Below, in pieces: positions 1 to 12,279 of a DNA stretch of 64,000 bases. The notes under the pieces are model-generated. The model was given only the letters and a program-made list of their open reading frames with translations, did not search any database and had not been told where the DNA came from. A program made the translations under genes and the position numbers. Numbering within the stretch: position 1 is the first letter of the stretch; every line of letters starts with the position of its first letter. Origin of the DNA: Ornithinimicrobium sediminis (GTDB taxonomy: Bacteria > Actinomycetota > Actinomycetes > Actinomycetales > Dermatophilaceae); the NCBI RefSeq assembly GCF_021272345.1, contig NZ_JAJSDQ010000007.1:1-64000 (forward strand), in the 5' to 3' direction.

Positions 1-108
1 CAGCACCTTGCGGGCCACCGGGGACAGCCAGTGGTTGGACGTGTGCTCCACACCAGCCAGCTCGTCATGCGTGCCAGTGGGAGTCTCAGGACGGTTCGTG
101 GTTGCCAT
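1..108 (-). CDS. Unrecognised protein, N-terminal fragment (cut by window edge)
   Basis: An ATG at 108 opens a minus-strand reading frame that stays open for 36 codons to the window edge. The visible peptide is hydrophilic and begins [19 protein letters not shown]; no motif or membrane segment is visible. A weak AGAGG lies about 13 nt upstream, too far to be convincing. The symporter remnant on the opposite strand lies in the upstream region of this gene. The family cannot be named from this fragment, and the frame could be fortuitous. Confidence 0.45.
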   Translation of the reverse strand, partial: MATTNRPETPTGTHDELAGVEHTSNHWLSPVARKVL

Positions 109-267
109 AACGGCATCAAATCCTCTGTGCGACAGGAGCGGGACCTTCCCGCTGACACCCACCCTCCCCGAACACCACCGGCCCCCACAGAGCACACCGT
201 CCCCACCAGCACAGGACCAAGGTCCCGACTTCTCAGCGCCGCCGGACCAGCCGAGGTCGTGCTGCCA

Positions 268-450
268 GCGTGGGACCTACCTGCCCGCAATCGGCTCTGC
301 GGTCGGGCTGAGCAACATCTGGCGCTTCCCCTACGTCGCCGACGAGAACGGCCGCGGGGCGTTCATGCTCCCCTACCTCGTCGCGCTGCTCACCGCGGGC
401 CTGCCGCTCCTGCTGCTCGACAATGGGCTGGGGCACCGCTCCACCGCGAC
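268..450 (+). pseudogene. Remnant of a sodium:neurotransmitter symporter (NSS/SNF) gene
   Basis: About 50 codons encode the highly conserved first-helix region of NSS transporters: [16 protein letters not shown], then ENGRGAF and [18 protein letters not shown], ending at a GLGHR motif. Family members normally run to about 450-550 residues with roughly 11-12 helices; nothing after this helix region is present, and downstream sequence falls directly into the end of the helicase gene on the other strand. No good start codon or ribosome site precedes it. I read it as a decayed or recombination-truncated copy. The rest of 109-474 holds no other gene I can support. Confidence 0.75.
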
Positions 451-474
451 CTCTGACCCCGACCGGTGGACTGC

Positions 475-3756
<3,282 letters not shown>

Positions 3757-3929
3757 GCGGCCGACGCTACCGCCGGGCGCCGACAGGCGGGCGCACCGTC
3801 CACGATGCTGCACCTGACGGCCCCTGTGCCCGATCCGCGCTCCCGTGTCGGTCTCGAGGCGTGCACCCGAGCGCACATCGGTCACCCGCGGCCCTGCCCG
3901 GGGGCCGGCGGTCCTGCACGATGGGTCGT

Positions 3930-4808
3930 ATGACGCTCCTGCTCACCGTGCTCGGTGCCGCCCTGGTCCTGCTCGCCCTGTGGGACATCTTCCACACCCT
4001 CTGGCACCCCCGCGGGTTCGGCTTCGTCGCCCGTGTCCTGTTCCGGGCGCTGTGGGCGGTGAGCCGCTGGTGGAACCGCCGCACCGGTCGGTCCAGCGAG
4101 CTCGCAGGCCCGGTCGGGCTGCTCGCCACGGCGATCGCGTGGGCCGCCGTGGTCGTGCTGGGCTTCGCGCTCGTCTACTGGCCGCACATGCCCGGCGGCT
4201 TCTTCTACGCAGCCCCGCCCCCGCCAACGGCAGACCTCTGGTCCGCGCTCTACCTCTCGCTGGTCTCGGTGACGACCCTCGGCTTCGGCGACATCGTGCC
4301 CGCCACCGACCCGCTGCGCATGCTCGTGCCGATCCAGGCCCTCATCGGCTTCGTGCTGCTCACCGCTGCGATCTCCTGGATCCTGCAGGTCTATCCCACG
4401 CTGGTGCGTCGGCGCAGCTTCGCACGCCGGCTCACCAGCATGGCCAGGACCGACACGCTCGAGGTCGTCCGCCACGGCGACGTCAGCGTCGCCTGCGCGC
4501 TGGTGGACGAGGTCAGCGTGGGGGTCACCACCGTCGAGGTGGACCTCATGCAGTACGCGGAGAGCTACTTCTTCCGGGAGAACGAGCCCACCCACTCCCT
4601 CGCGGCTACGCTGCCCTTCGTCTCGTCCCTGGGCGAGGCTGCCGCTGCCGCGGACGCGATGGAGGTGCGCCACGCCGGTGCCATGCTCGAGCTGGCCGTC
4701 GACAGCCTGGCCGCCACCCTGGCGGAGAGCTACCTCGACGGGCAGGACGACACCGAGCGGTCCTTGCTGGCCTTCCAGGAGGACCACCAGCAGCCGCGGG
4801 TCAGATGA
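3930..4808 (+). CDS. Potassium-channel-like two-pore-helix membrane protein (Ion_trans_2)
   Basis: Predicted 292-residue membrane protein with an N-terminal helix (about residues 2-22), a second around 55-77, a pore loop and another helix around 128-150, followed by a soluble C-terminal domain of about 130 residues. The pore loop contains TLGFGD at residues 116-121, matching the TxGFGD/TVGYGD selectivity filter of K+ channels. There is no RCK-type nucleotide motif that I can recognise in the tail. The ATG at 3930 is preceded by CACGAT and 7 nt, a spacing seen at other likely leaderless starts here; ATG 3921 is an alternative. Its 3' end overlaps the convergent hemerythrin gene by 8 bp. Confidence 0.85.
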   Translation: MTLLLTVLGAALVLLALWDIFHTLWHPRGFGFVARVLFRALWAVSRWWNRRTGRSSELAGPVGLLATAIAWAAVVVLGFALVYWPHMPGGFFYAAPPPPTADLWSALYLSLVSVTTLGFGDIVPATDPLRMLVPIQALIGFVLLTAAISWILQVYPTLVRRRSFARRLTSMARTDTLEVVRHGDVSVACALVDEVSVGVTTVEVDLMQYAESYFFRENEPTHSLAATLPFVSSLGEAAAAADAMEVRHAGAMLELAVDSLAATLAESYLDGQDDTERSLLAFQEDHQQPRVR

Positions 4809-5331
4809 CCAGACCCAGCCGGTCCAGGGCGGGCACGAGCTCCTGCTCCTCGACCCGCAGGTGGTCGAGCAGCGCCACCGCGAGCGCCTCGAGCGCCTCG
4901 GCCACCGGCTGGACCTCCTCCGGGGTCCGTGCCTCGGGGCCCATCTCGACCAGCGCCACGTCCAGCTCACGCAGCAGCCCGCCGATCCGCACGTGGTCGG
5001 CGGTCAGGGCGTCGACGACGGGCTGCAGGCTGGGGTCGGCCTCGGCCAGGGCCGGCAGCATGTGGACGTCCTCGATGCCGTGGTGCCCGTGGACGAACCG
5101 GCAGTACATCGCGCAGAACGCACCGAACTGGCTGTAGGTGCGGCTCAGCTGGGAGTCCTGCACCTGGGCGCGCACGTCCTCCACCGGCACCTCCCCGGCC
5201 GCCAGCAGGCGGGCCGCGTGCCGCAGGGTGCCCAGCTCGTGACGCAGGTGGTCGTGGATCGCGACGAGGAACTCTCCGGAGCCACCGGGGACGGGGGTCA
5301 CGCCCGCACCGTGCTCGTGTCCACCGCTCAT
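4801..5331 (-). CDS. Hemerythrin HHE-domain protein
   Basis: Predicted 176-residue helical protein with the spaced histidine/glutamate motifs of the HHE cation-binding domain: HDHLRHE near the start, HGHHGIEDVHMLP in the middle, then DHVRIGGLL and DHLRVEEQELVP. In the family these bind a non-haem di-iron centre and serve in oxygen, NO or iron sensing, or storage; the specific role here is unknown. The ATG at 5331 begins MSGGHEHG. No membrane segment or extra domain is present. It is convergent with the channel gene and divergent from frnE. Confidence 0.85.
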   Translation of the reverse strand: MSGGHEHGAGVTPVPGGSGEFLVAIHDHLRHELGTLRHAARLLAAGEVPVEDVRAQVQDSQLSRTYSQFGAFCAMYCRFVHGHHGIEDVHMLPALAEADPSLQPVVDALTADHVRIGGLLRELDVALVEMGPEARTPEEVQPVAEALEALAVALLDHLRVEEQELVPALDRLGLVI

Positions 5332-5460
5332 GCCGGGCTCGTTTCTCTCACGGGACGACGCTGACCGGGATCTGCAGGACCCCTCCACTCCCCCGCACGC
5401 CTGACCCTACGACACGGCATACCCGGAACAGCACAGGCCTCCCCCGCGTTAGCGATCGGC

Positions 5461-6261
5461 ATGACTTCCACCAGCCCCGTCACCGCACCCACGAGCACGG
5501 CCCCGCTGACCGTCGAGGTGTGGTCTGACGTCGTGTGCCCGTGGTGCTACATCGGCAAGCGCCGTCTCGAGGCAGCCCTCGACCGGCTCGCCCTGCCAGA
5601 GGTGCAGGTCGTATGGCGCAGCTTCCAGCTCGACCCGTCGGCCCCCCGGCCCGGTGAGCCGGGCCACGGGCAGAGTGTCGCCGAGCACCTGGGTGAGAAG
5701 TACGGCGGAGGCCGGGAGGCCGGTCTGCGGATGAGCGCCCAGATGACCGAGGTGGCCGCCGACGAGGGGCTGGTCTTCCGTCTCGAGGACGCCGGGCGGG
5801 GCAGCACCGTGGACGCGCACCGGCTGCTGCACCTCGCGGCCGACGTCGAGGCGCAGGGCGCTCCCGGCCTGCAGGACGCCGTGAAGGAGCGTCTCCTGCG
5901 TGCCTACTTCACCGAGGGCGCCGACGTGTCCGACCCCCGGGTGCTGCGCGGGCCGGCCGTGGAGGCGGGGCTCCCCGAGGTGCGCGTGGACGAGGTGCTG
6001 GGCTCCGACGAGTACGCCCACGACGTGCTGGCCGACCAGGAGCAGGCCCGGGCCTACGGCGCGAGCGGCGTCCCGTTCACCGTTGTCGACGGGCGCTACG
6101 GCATCTCCGGCGCCCAGCCCGTCGAGGTCTTCGTCGACGCTCTCACCCGGGCGCGCGCCGACCGCACCTCGGTCCTCGTGCCGGTCACCGCTGACGGCGG
6201 TGCCGAGGGTGGGTGCGGCCCCGACGGGTGCGCCGTCCCGGGAGCCGACCAGGACCGCTGA
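5461..6261 (+). CDS. frnE: DsbA-family thiol oxidoreductase, FrnE type
   Basis: Predicted 266-residue thioredoxin-fold protein. The active-site CPWC motif (C26, C29; DVVCPWCYIGKRRLE) and the cis-proline loop GVPFTVVDG are both visible, with the long helical insertion typical of FrnE/2-hydroxychromene-2-carboxylate isomerase relatives. No signal peptide is present, so a cytoplasmic disulfide-exchange role is likely, as in other FrnE proteins. A Gly/Cys-rich tail (GGCGPDGCAVPG) carries two more cysteines that could take part in redox or metal chemistry. The gene starts with ATG 5461 and ends 15 nt from the convergent dehydrogenase. Confidence 0.9.
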   Translation: MTSTSPVTAPTSTAPLTVEVWSDVVCPWCYIGKRRLEAALDRLALPEVQVVWRSFQLDPSAPRPGEPGHGQSVAEHLGEKYGGGREAGLRMSAQMTEVAADEGLVFRLEDAGRGSTVDAHRLLHLAADVEAQGAPGLQDAVKERLLRAYFTEGADVSDPRVLRGPAVEAGLPEVRVDEVLGSDEYAHDVLADQEQARAYGASGVPFTVVDGRYGISGAQPVEVFVDALTRARADRTSVLVPVTADGGAEGGCGPDGCAVPGADQDR

Positions 6262-6276
6262 GACAGCCGGACCCGG

Positions 6277-7167
6277 TCAGGCCGTGCCGAGGTCGCGGCC
6301 GGACAGGCGCAGCACGCCGCGCAGCAGGGCGGAGTGGTCGAGGTCGCCGTCGCCGTTGGCGCGCGCCGAGGCCAGCAGCTGCGCGGTGAGCGCCGCGACC
6401 GGCATCACGACGCCCGCGTCCCGGGCGGTGTCCAGCACGATGCCCATGTCCTTGTGGTGCAGGTCGACCCGGAACCCGGGCCGGAACTCGCGCCCCGTCA
6501 TCAGGGACCGCTTCTGCTCCAGCACGCGCGAGCCGGCCATCCCGCCGGCCAGCACGTCGAGCGCCACCTCGAGGTCGACACCCTGCGACTCCAGGAGCAC
6601 CACCGCCTCGGCCAGCACCTCGACGTATCCGGCGACCACGAGCTGGTTGGCAGCCTTGACGGTCTGCCCGGCACCGCTGGGTCCGACCCTGAGGACGGTG
6701 CGCCCGACCGCGGCGAAGACCTCGGCGCTGTCGTCGAAGGCCTCCTGGTCACCCCCGACCATCACCGACAGCACACCGTCCACCGCACCCTGCTCGCCCC
6801 CGGACACCGGCGCGTCGAGCAGGCTCAGCCCGCGCTCGGCGGCCTGCGCGGCGAGATCGCGGGTCACGTCGGGACGGATCGTGGAGAAGTCGACGACCAC
6901 CGTGCCCGGTGCGCAGTGCGCGAAGGCCCCCTCCTCGCCGGTGAGCACCTGGACGACGTCGGGGGTGTCCGAGACGTTCACGCACACGACCTGCGCACCC
7001 GCCACCGCCTCGGCGATGCTGCCGGCCTCCGTGCCGCCCGCCGCGAACAGCGCGTCGGCCTTGCCGGGGCTGCGGTTCCACCCACGCACCGTGTGACCGG
7101 CACGCTGCAGGTTGACCGCCATCGGGCTGCCCATGATGCCCAGGCCGAGATAACCGATCGTGCTCAT
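6277..7167 (-). CDS. Beta-hydroxyacid dehydrogenase (tartronate semialdehyde reductase / 3-hydroxyisobutyrate dehydrogenase type)
   Basis: Predicted 296-residue NAD(P)-dependent dehydrogenase. The Rossmann GLGIMG motif is at residues 8-13, the substrate-binding DAPVSGG at 118-124, and the catalytic lysine is K171 in GAGQTVKAANQ, all in the order expected of the GarR/GlxR/HIBADH family. These motifs do not separate tartronate semialdehyde from 3-hydroxyisobutyrate or other small substrates, so substrate is left open. ATG 7167 is chosen for its GGAG ribosome site 6 nt upstream; a longer in-frame start at 7227 lacks one. It is divergent from the DUF72 gene. Confidence 0.9.
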   Translation of the reverse strand: MSTIGYLGLGIMGSPMAVNLQRAGHTVRGWNRSPGKADALFAAGGTEAGSIAEAVAGAQVVCVNVSDTPDVVQVLTGEEGAFAHCAPGTVVVDFSTIRPDVTRDLAAQAAERGLSLLDAPVSGGEQGAVDGVLSVMVGGDQEAFDDSAEVFAAVGRTVLRVGPSGAGQTVKAANQLVVAGYVEVLAEAVVLLESQGVDLEVALDVLAGGMAGSRVLEQKRSLMTGREFRPGFRVDLHHKDMGIVLDTARDAGVVMPVAALTAQLLASARANGDGDLDHSALLRGVLRLSGRDLGTA

Positions 7168-7250
7168 CACGTGCTCCGTTCTGCAGGGACCATCCGTCAC
7201 GACCACACTAGGTGCGGGCGCCGACACGCGACGGACGAGGAGGGGTGGCC

Positions 7251-8081
7251 ATGATCCGGGTGGGCATCTCGGGCTGGCGCTACGCCCCCTGGCGCGGGGT
7301 CTTCTACCCGCCCGGACTCCCCCAGCGGCGCGAGCTGGAGTATGCCGCGCAGCGCCTGGGCAGCATCGAGCTCAACGGCTCCTTCTACTCCCTGCAACGG
7401 CCCAGCAGCTACCGCACCTGGGTCGAGCAGACACCGGAGGACTTCGTCTTCTCCGTCAAGGGCGGCCGCTTCGTCACGCACATGCTGCGGCTGCGCGGTG
7501 TCGAGACCGCCCTGGCCAACTTCTTCGCCTCCGGCCCGCTTGCGCTGGGCCCCAAGCTCGGCCCGGTGCTGTGGCAGCTGCCCGAGCGGCACCCCTACGA
7601 CGCACAGGAGCTCGGCGCCTTCCTCGACCTGCTGCCCCGGACCACGGGGCAGGCAGCGGCGCTCGCCCGGCAGCACGACGCCCGGGTGGAGGGCCGGGCG
7701 TGGACCAGCACCGACCTGGACCGCCCGCTCGAGCACGTGCTCGAGGTGAGGCACCCCTCCTTCCGGACGCCGGACTTCCTCGACCTCCTGGCCCGGCACC
7801 GCGTCGGCGTCGTGGTCGCCGACACCGCAGGCCGCTGGCCGGCCTTCGACGCGGTGACCTCACCGGTCGTCTACGTGCGGCTGCACGGCGAGGAGGAGCT
7901 GTACGTCAGCGGCTACGGCGCCGAGGCCCTCGACCGGTGGGCCGACCGGGTGCGCGTCTGGGCTCGCGAGGCCGACGTCTACGTCTACTTCGACAACGAC
8001 GTCAAGGTGCACGCACCGCACGACGCCATGGCGCTGGCCACCCGGCTGGGCGTGGGGCCGTCACCACCCGCGCAGGGCTGA
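7251..8081 (+). CDS. DUF72 (YecE-like) protein
   Basis: Predicted 276-residue TIM-barrel-like protein of the DUF72 family. Recognisable family features are the N-terminal IRVGISGWRY, the ELNGSFYSLQ segment, the FSVKGGRFVTH strand and the late YVRLHGE and YVYFDND motifs. The molecular activity of the family is not established. ATG 7251 has a very strong upstream GAGGAGGGG; a GTG at 7245 is in frame and also possible. The gene stands alone between the divergent dehydrogenase and the ABC exporter operon. Confidence 0.88.
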   Translation: MIRVGISGWRYAPWRGVFYPPGLPQRRELEYAAQRLGSIELNGSFYSLQRPSSYRTWVEQTPEDFVFSVKGGRFVTHMLRLRGVETALANFFASGPLALGPKLGPVLWQLPERHPYDAQELGAFLDLLPRTTGQAAALARQHDARVEGRAWTSTDLDRPLEHVLEVRHPSFRTPDFLDLLARHRVGVVVADTAGRWPAFDAVTSPVVYVRLHGEEELYVSGYGAEALDRWADRVRVWAREADVYVYFDNDVKVHAPHDAMALATRLGVGPSPPAQG

Positions 8082-8230
8082 GCGCGCCCGGCCGCCGGCC
8101 CCTTCCTCGACCACCGTTGTCACGGCATACGCAGGACTTTTGTCACTGCCGGGCACACACTCGGCGTGCCTAGGGTAGGAGGCACCACCACCCGCCGGCC
8201 GAGCCGGCGAGACCACTCGGAGGGGACGCA

Positions 8231-9187
8231 GTGAGCATCCAGGAGACCCAGGCACCGGTGCTGGTCGTGCGCGACCTGGTGCGCCGGTTCGGTGACCTCA
8301 CCGCGGTGGACGGGGTGTCCTTCGCGATCGCTCGGGGAGAGACCTTCGGCCTGCTCGGACCCAACGGTGCCGGCAAGACGACCACCATCTCGATGGTCGC
8401 CGGGCTGATCCCCGCGGACGCCGGCACGGTCACGGTCGGGGGTGAGCAGATGAGCCCGCGCAGTGTCGCGCCGAAGCGTCTCATCGGCCTGGTCCCACAG
8501 GACCTCGCGATCTACCCCGAGCTCACGGCCCGGGAGAACCTCACCTTCTTCGGCCGGCTGCAGGGCATCGGCGGGGCCGCCCTGAAGTCACGGGTCGAGG
8601 AGGTGCTCTCTCTCATCGGGCTGGGTGAGCGGGCCAAGGAGGCGACGAAGAACTTCTCCGGCGGCATGAAGCGCCGGCTCAACATCGGCATCGGCCTGCT
8701 GCACCAGCCCGAGCTGCTGATCCTCGACGAGCCGACGGTCGGGGTGGACCCGCAGTCGCGCAACTCGATCCTCGAGTCGGTGGAGGCGCTGTCCGGCGAA
8801 GGCATGGCCGTGCTCTACACGACGCACTACATGGAGGAGGCGGAGCGGCTCTGCGACCGCATCGCGATCATCGACTCCGGGACGGTCCAGGCCGAGGGCA
8901 CCCGCGACGAGCTGATCCGGCTCACCGGCGGTGTCGACCACATCCGGCTCGAGGGCAGCGGCGACACCGCCGCCGCGGCCACCCTGCTGCGTGAGCTCCC
9001 TGCGGTGCAGGCCGTCGACGCCGACCGGCACAGTCTCGTGCTCACGGTGCGCGACGCCCCGACCGCCGTCGCGGGCATCGTCAACGGGGCCACGAACGCG
9101 GGCATGTCGCTGGCCGACGTGCAGATCTCGCGTCCCGACCTGGAGTCGGTCTTCCTGCACCTCACCGGCAAGGCCCTGCGGGACTGA
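8231..9187 (+). CDS. ABC-2 type exporter ATP-binding protein
   Basis: Predicted 318-residue ATPase. Walker A GPNGAGKT (43-50), Q-loop Q90, signature FSGGMKRR (142-149) and Walker B LLILDEP (162-168) are intact, followed by the H-loop TTHYMEEAE. The C-terminal about 90 residues resemble the extension of drug-resistance (DrrA/CcmA-like) ATPases. It starts with GTG 8231 behind a GGAGGGG site and is followed at once by two permease genes, forming a three-gene exporter. A TAGGGT box at 8171-8176 could be the -10 of the operon. The substrate cannot be predicted. Confidence 0.93.
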   Translation: MSIQETQAPVLVVRDLVRRFGDLTAVDGVSFAIARGETFGLLGPNGAGKTTTISMVAGLIPADAGTVTVGGEQMSPRSVAPKRLIGLVPQDLAIYPELTARENLTFFGRLQGIGGAALKSRVEEVLSLIGLGERAKEATKNFSGGMKRRLNIGIGLLHQPELLILDEPTVGVDPQSRNSILESVEALSGEGMAVLYTTHYMEEAERLCDRIAIIDSGTVQAEGTRDELIRLTGGVDHIRLEGSGDTAAAATLLRELPAVQAVDADRHSLVLTVRDAPTAVAGIVNGATNAGMSLADVQISRPDLESVFLHLTGKALRD

Positions 9188-9189
9188 GC

Positions 9190-10356
9190 ATGCGACAGCT
9201 CCTCACGATGACCGCCTCCGACCTGCGCCAGCGGGTGCGTGACCGCTCGGTCCTCATCTTCGCTCTCGTGGTGCCGCTGGCCCTCATGTACGTCTTCAAC
9301 CTCGTCTTCGGCGGCATGACCGAGATCGAGCTGGAGCCCGTCACCGTCGCCGTCGCCGCACCCGCCGAGGACGAGCTGGCTCCGGTGCTGGAGGACGTGC
9401 TGACCCAGGTCGACGGTCTGGACGTGACGCTGCAGGAGGTGCCGGCCGACCAGGTGCGCAGCGTCGTCGACGCCGGCGAGGCCGGTGTCGGGGTTGTGGT
9501 GCCGGAGGGTTTCGGGGCCGCCGTCATGCAGGGGGAGGCTGTCACCGTGCAGGTCATCGAGGGCGACGGCACGGGGCTGGAGGCCGGTGTCGTCATCTCG
9601 GTGCTCGACGGGGTGCTCGCCCAGCTGACCGCCGCGACCGTCACCGCGACGGCTGCCGCCGGGTCGGGCCTGCCTCCCGAGCAGCTCGCCGAGATCGCCC
9701 AGGCGTCACTGGCGTCGGGGCCGCCGCTGGAGGTCACCGAGGGGCAGGCCGCCGACGAGCAGCTGGGCCCGGCCGCCGGCCTGGTCGCCGGGCAGACGGG
9801 TCTCTTCCTGCTCTTCACCGTCGGCTTCGGTGTGCTCGGCCTGGTCACCGAACGGGAGCAGGGCACGCTCGCCCGGCTGCACGCCATGCCGATGCGCCCC
9901 GGCCTGATCATCGCCGCCAAGGGTCTGGTGAGCTTCGTGCTGGGCGTCGTGGCGACCTCCGTGCTGCTCACCGTCGGTGGTCTGCTCTTCGGGGTGAGCT
10001 TCGGCTCCCCGGTCGCCGTGGCGGTGCTCGTCGTCTGCGTCGTCGCGGCCGCGACGTCCCTGATGTTCATCATCGCGCGGGTCGCGCGCACTGCCGAGCA
10101 GGCCGGCATCGCCCAGTCGATCGTCGCCCTCGTGCTCGGCATCGCCGGTGGCGCGTTCTTCCCCATCACGGGCACGGGTGCGCTGGCCCAGGTGCTGGAC
10201 CTCAACCCGATCGCGGCGTTCACCCGCGGCCTGGGCATCACGGCCGGCGGCGGCGGGGTCGCGGACCTCGGGGTGCCGGTCGCCATCATGCTCGGGTTCG
10301 GCGTGGTGATGGTCCTGGTGTCCCGACTCGTCCCGGACCGGGGGGCCGCGCTGTGA
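9190..10356 (+). CDS. ABC-2 type exporter permease (first)
   Basis: Predicted 388-residue membrane protein with the ABC-2 layout: one N-terminal helix (about 20-42, LIFALVVPLALMYVFNL), a large extracytoplasmic domain to about residue 200, then five C-terminal helices. TEREQGTLARLHAMPM is the cytoplasmic coupling segment found in this family. It begins 2 nt after the ATPase gene and overlaps the next permease by 4 nt (GTGA), so translation is probably coupled. It most likely forms a heterodimer with the next gene product. Confidence 0.9.
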   Translation: MRQLLTMTASDLRQRVRDRSVLIFALVVPLALMYVFNLVFGGMTEIELEPVTVAVAAPAEDELAPVLEDVLTQVDGLDVTLQEVPADQVRSVVDAGEAGVGVVVPEGFGAAVMQGEAVTVQVIEGDGTGLEAGVVISVLDGVLAQLTAATVTATAAAGSGLPPEQLAEIAQASLASGPPLEVTEGQAADEQLGPAAGLVAGQTGLFLLFTVGFGVLGLVTEREQGTLARLHAMPMRPGLIIAAKGLVSFVLGVVATSVLLTVGGLLFGVSFGSPVAVAVLVVCVVAAATSLMFIIARVARTAEQAGIAQSIVALVLGIAGGAFFPITGTGALAQVLDLNPIAAFTRGLGITAGGGGVADLGVPVAIMLGFGVVMVLVSRLVPDRGAAL

Positions 10357-11516
10357 CCAGGGCGCTCGCCATCGCCGGGGTGGAGCTGCGTCGCTTCCTC
10401 AAGGACCGCTCCAACATCTTCTTCGTCTTCATCTTCCCGTTGCTGCTGGTGGTGGTCATCGGCGCACAGTTCGGTGGCGGAGGCTCCACCGGGCGGGTGG
10501 CCGTCGCCGCCGAGGACAGCACCCTGCGCACCGCCGTGGTCGAGGTGCTGGAGGACGACGGGCTCACGGTGACCTTCGCCGACGCCGAGGGCGTCCGCGA
10601 GCAGGTCGCCAGAGGCCGCACCGACGCCGGGGTGTTCATCGACGCCGCAGCCGCGACGGCCTACACCGCCGGTGAGGGCGTCCGCCTGGAGGTGGTGCCC
10701 TCCTCGCAGTCGCAGTCCCAGGCGACCATGCAGCGCATCCGCACCGCGGCGGAGGCGGTGCGGGTGGAGCAGGCGCAGGTCGTCGTCCTCACCGAGCGCG
10801 GCGTCCCAGCGGACGACGCCCAGACCGCGCTGGAGGCCGCCCGCGAGAGCGTCGCCGGACCCACGCTGCGGGTGGAGAGCGTCAACGAGATCCAGCAGGA
10901 GTTCTCCGGGCTCGGCCAGTTCGACCTCGGCGCCTCCTCACAGCTGCTGCTCTTCGTCTTCCTGTCCTCCCTGGCAGGCTCGGTGACGCTGATCCAGGCA
11001 CGGCGTCAGGGGGTCATCGCCCGCACGCTCGCAGCCCCGGTCTCGACCGCCCAGGCACTGGGCGGACAGGCACTGGGACGCTTCGTCATCGCCCTGTTCC
11101 AGGGCTCATACATCATGGGGGCGACGGCGCTGCTCTTCGGGGTGGACTGGGGCAACATCTGGCTGTCGCTGACGGTCCTGACCGTGTTCAGCACCGTCGC
11201 CGCCGGAGCGGCGATGCTCGTCGGCGCCCTGATGGACAACGAGGGTGCCGCCTCCGGTGTCGGCATCGGTGCTGGGCTGGTGCTGGCCGCCCTCGGCGGC
11301 TGCATGATGCCGCTGGAGTTCTTCCCCGACACCATGCGCACCATCGCCAACATCACGCCGCACGCCTGGGCCTACGAGGCGTTCGCCGAGATCCAGCGGC
11401 AGGAGGGCACCCTCGCGGACATCCTGCCGCAGCTGGGCGTGCTGCTCGGCATGGCACTCGTGCTCCTGGCACTCGGGACCTGGGCCCTGCGGCGCAGCCT
11501 CGTCCGCTCCATGTGA
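10353..11516 (+). CDS. ABC-2 type exporter permease (second)
   Basis: Predicted 387-residue partner permease with the same architecture: helix around 24-44 (IFFVFIFPLLLVVVIGA), an extracytoplasmic domain, and a C-terminal helical bundle. The coupling segment is QARRQGVIARTLAAPVS. The GTG start at 10353 overlaps the stop of the first permease by 4 nt. Two unequal permeases plus one ATPase suggest an export complex for a drug, lipid or peptide; no substrate clue is visible. It ends 43 nt from the convergent DUF305 gene without a strong hairpin. Confidence 0.9.
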   Translation: MTRALAIAGVELRRFLKDRSNIFFVFIFPLLLVVVIGAQFGGGGSTGRVAVAAEDSTLRTAVVEVLEDDGLTVTFADAEGVREQVARGRTDAGVFIDAAAATAYTAGEGVRLEVVPSSQSQSQATMQRIRTAAEAVRVEQAQVVVLTERGVPADDAQTALEAARESVAGPTLRVESVNEIQQEFSGLGQFDLGASSQLLLFVFLSSLAGSVTLIQARRQGVIARTLAAPVSTAQALGGQALGRFVIALFQGSYIMGATALLFGVDWGNIWLSLTVLTVFSTVAAGAAMLVGALMDNEGAASGVGIGAGLVLAALGGCMMPLEFFPDTMRTIANITPHAWAYEAFAEIQRQEGTLADILPQLGVLLGMALVLLALGTWALRRSLVRSM

Positions 11517-11559
11517 CGTGCCGACCCGCCCAGGGCGACGTGCGGACCCGCGGAGGCGG

Positions 11560-12267
11560 TCAGGAGCGGGCGTCCAGCATCTCCTGCATGCGTTCGATCT
11601 CGATGGCCTGCTTGGAGCTGATGTCGTTGGCCAGCTCCTCGGCGCGGGGGTCCAGGGCGCTGACCAGCACCGGCTGGGCCATCTCGATCGCCCCCTGGTG
11701 GTGGGCGATCATGTACGTCAGGAACTTGCGCTCGAAGTCCACCCCACGCGCCTCCTCGAGCAGGGACATCTGCGCCGGGGTCACCATGCCCGGCATGCCG
11801 GCGTGGCTGCTGTGCGCCCCGTGCTCCGACGTGGGCTCGACCGGCGGGACCTCGAGACCCCGGTCGGTCAGCCAGGTCTGCATGACCTCGATCTCCGGGG
11901 CCTGGCCGATGGCGATGCGCTCGGCGAAGACCTGGAGCTGCTCGTCCTCGGCACGGTCCTCCGCCAGCTGTGCCATCTCCAGGGCCTGCGCGTGGTGCGG
12001 GATCATCTGCTCCATGAAGACCACCTCGGCCTCGGTGTAGCCCCGACCGAGGACCTCCCCGGTCTCGCCCTGCTCGATGACCGTCGGCTCCTCCCCCGGT
12101 CGGCCGGGCTGGATGACCCGGGCGTCGGCGGTGAACGTCTCCGCGGTGGGGGTCACGCCGCGGTCGGCGACCTCCTGCTCGGGCCCACCACTGCTGCAAC
12201 CGGCCACCAGCATCGCCGCCGCAACCATGAGCAACCCACGCCGAACACTCCCGCAGCCGCACGACAT
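11560..12267 (-). CDS. DUF305 lipoprotein (putative metal-binding)
   Basis: Predicted 235-residue exported lipoprotein: basic n-region, hydrophobic core, lipobox LVAGC with acylated C24. Two copies of the DUF305 helical signature are visible, MIPHHAQALEMAQ and MIAHHQGAIEMAQ, each with a paired histidine. DUF305 proteins include the periplasmic copper-binding CopM of cyanobacteria, and a Met/His-rich patch (HGAHSSHAGMPGM) here fits metal binding. ATG 12267 has GAGGAG 5 nt upstream. It diverges from the LVIVD-repeat protein across a short region full of repeats. Confidence 0.88.
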   Translation of the reverse strand: MSCGCGSVRRGLLMVAAAMLVAGCSSGGPEQEVADRGVTPTAETFTADARVIQPGRPGEEPTVIEQGETGEVLGRGYTEAEVVFMEQMIPHHAQALEMAQLAEDRAEDEQLQVFAERIAIGQAPEIEVMQTWLTDRGLEVPPVEPTSEHGAHSSHAGMPGMVTPAQMSLLEEARGVDFERKFLTYMIAHHQGAIEMAQPVLVSALDPRAEELANDISSKQAIEIERMQEMLDARS

Positions 12268-12279
12268 ACGCACTCCTCG

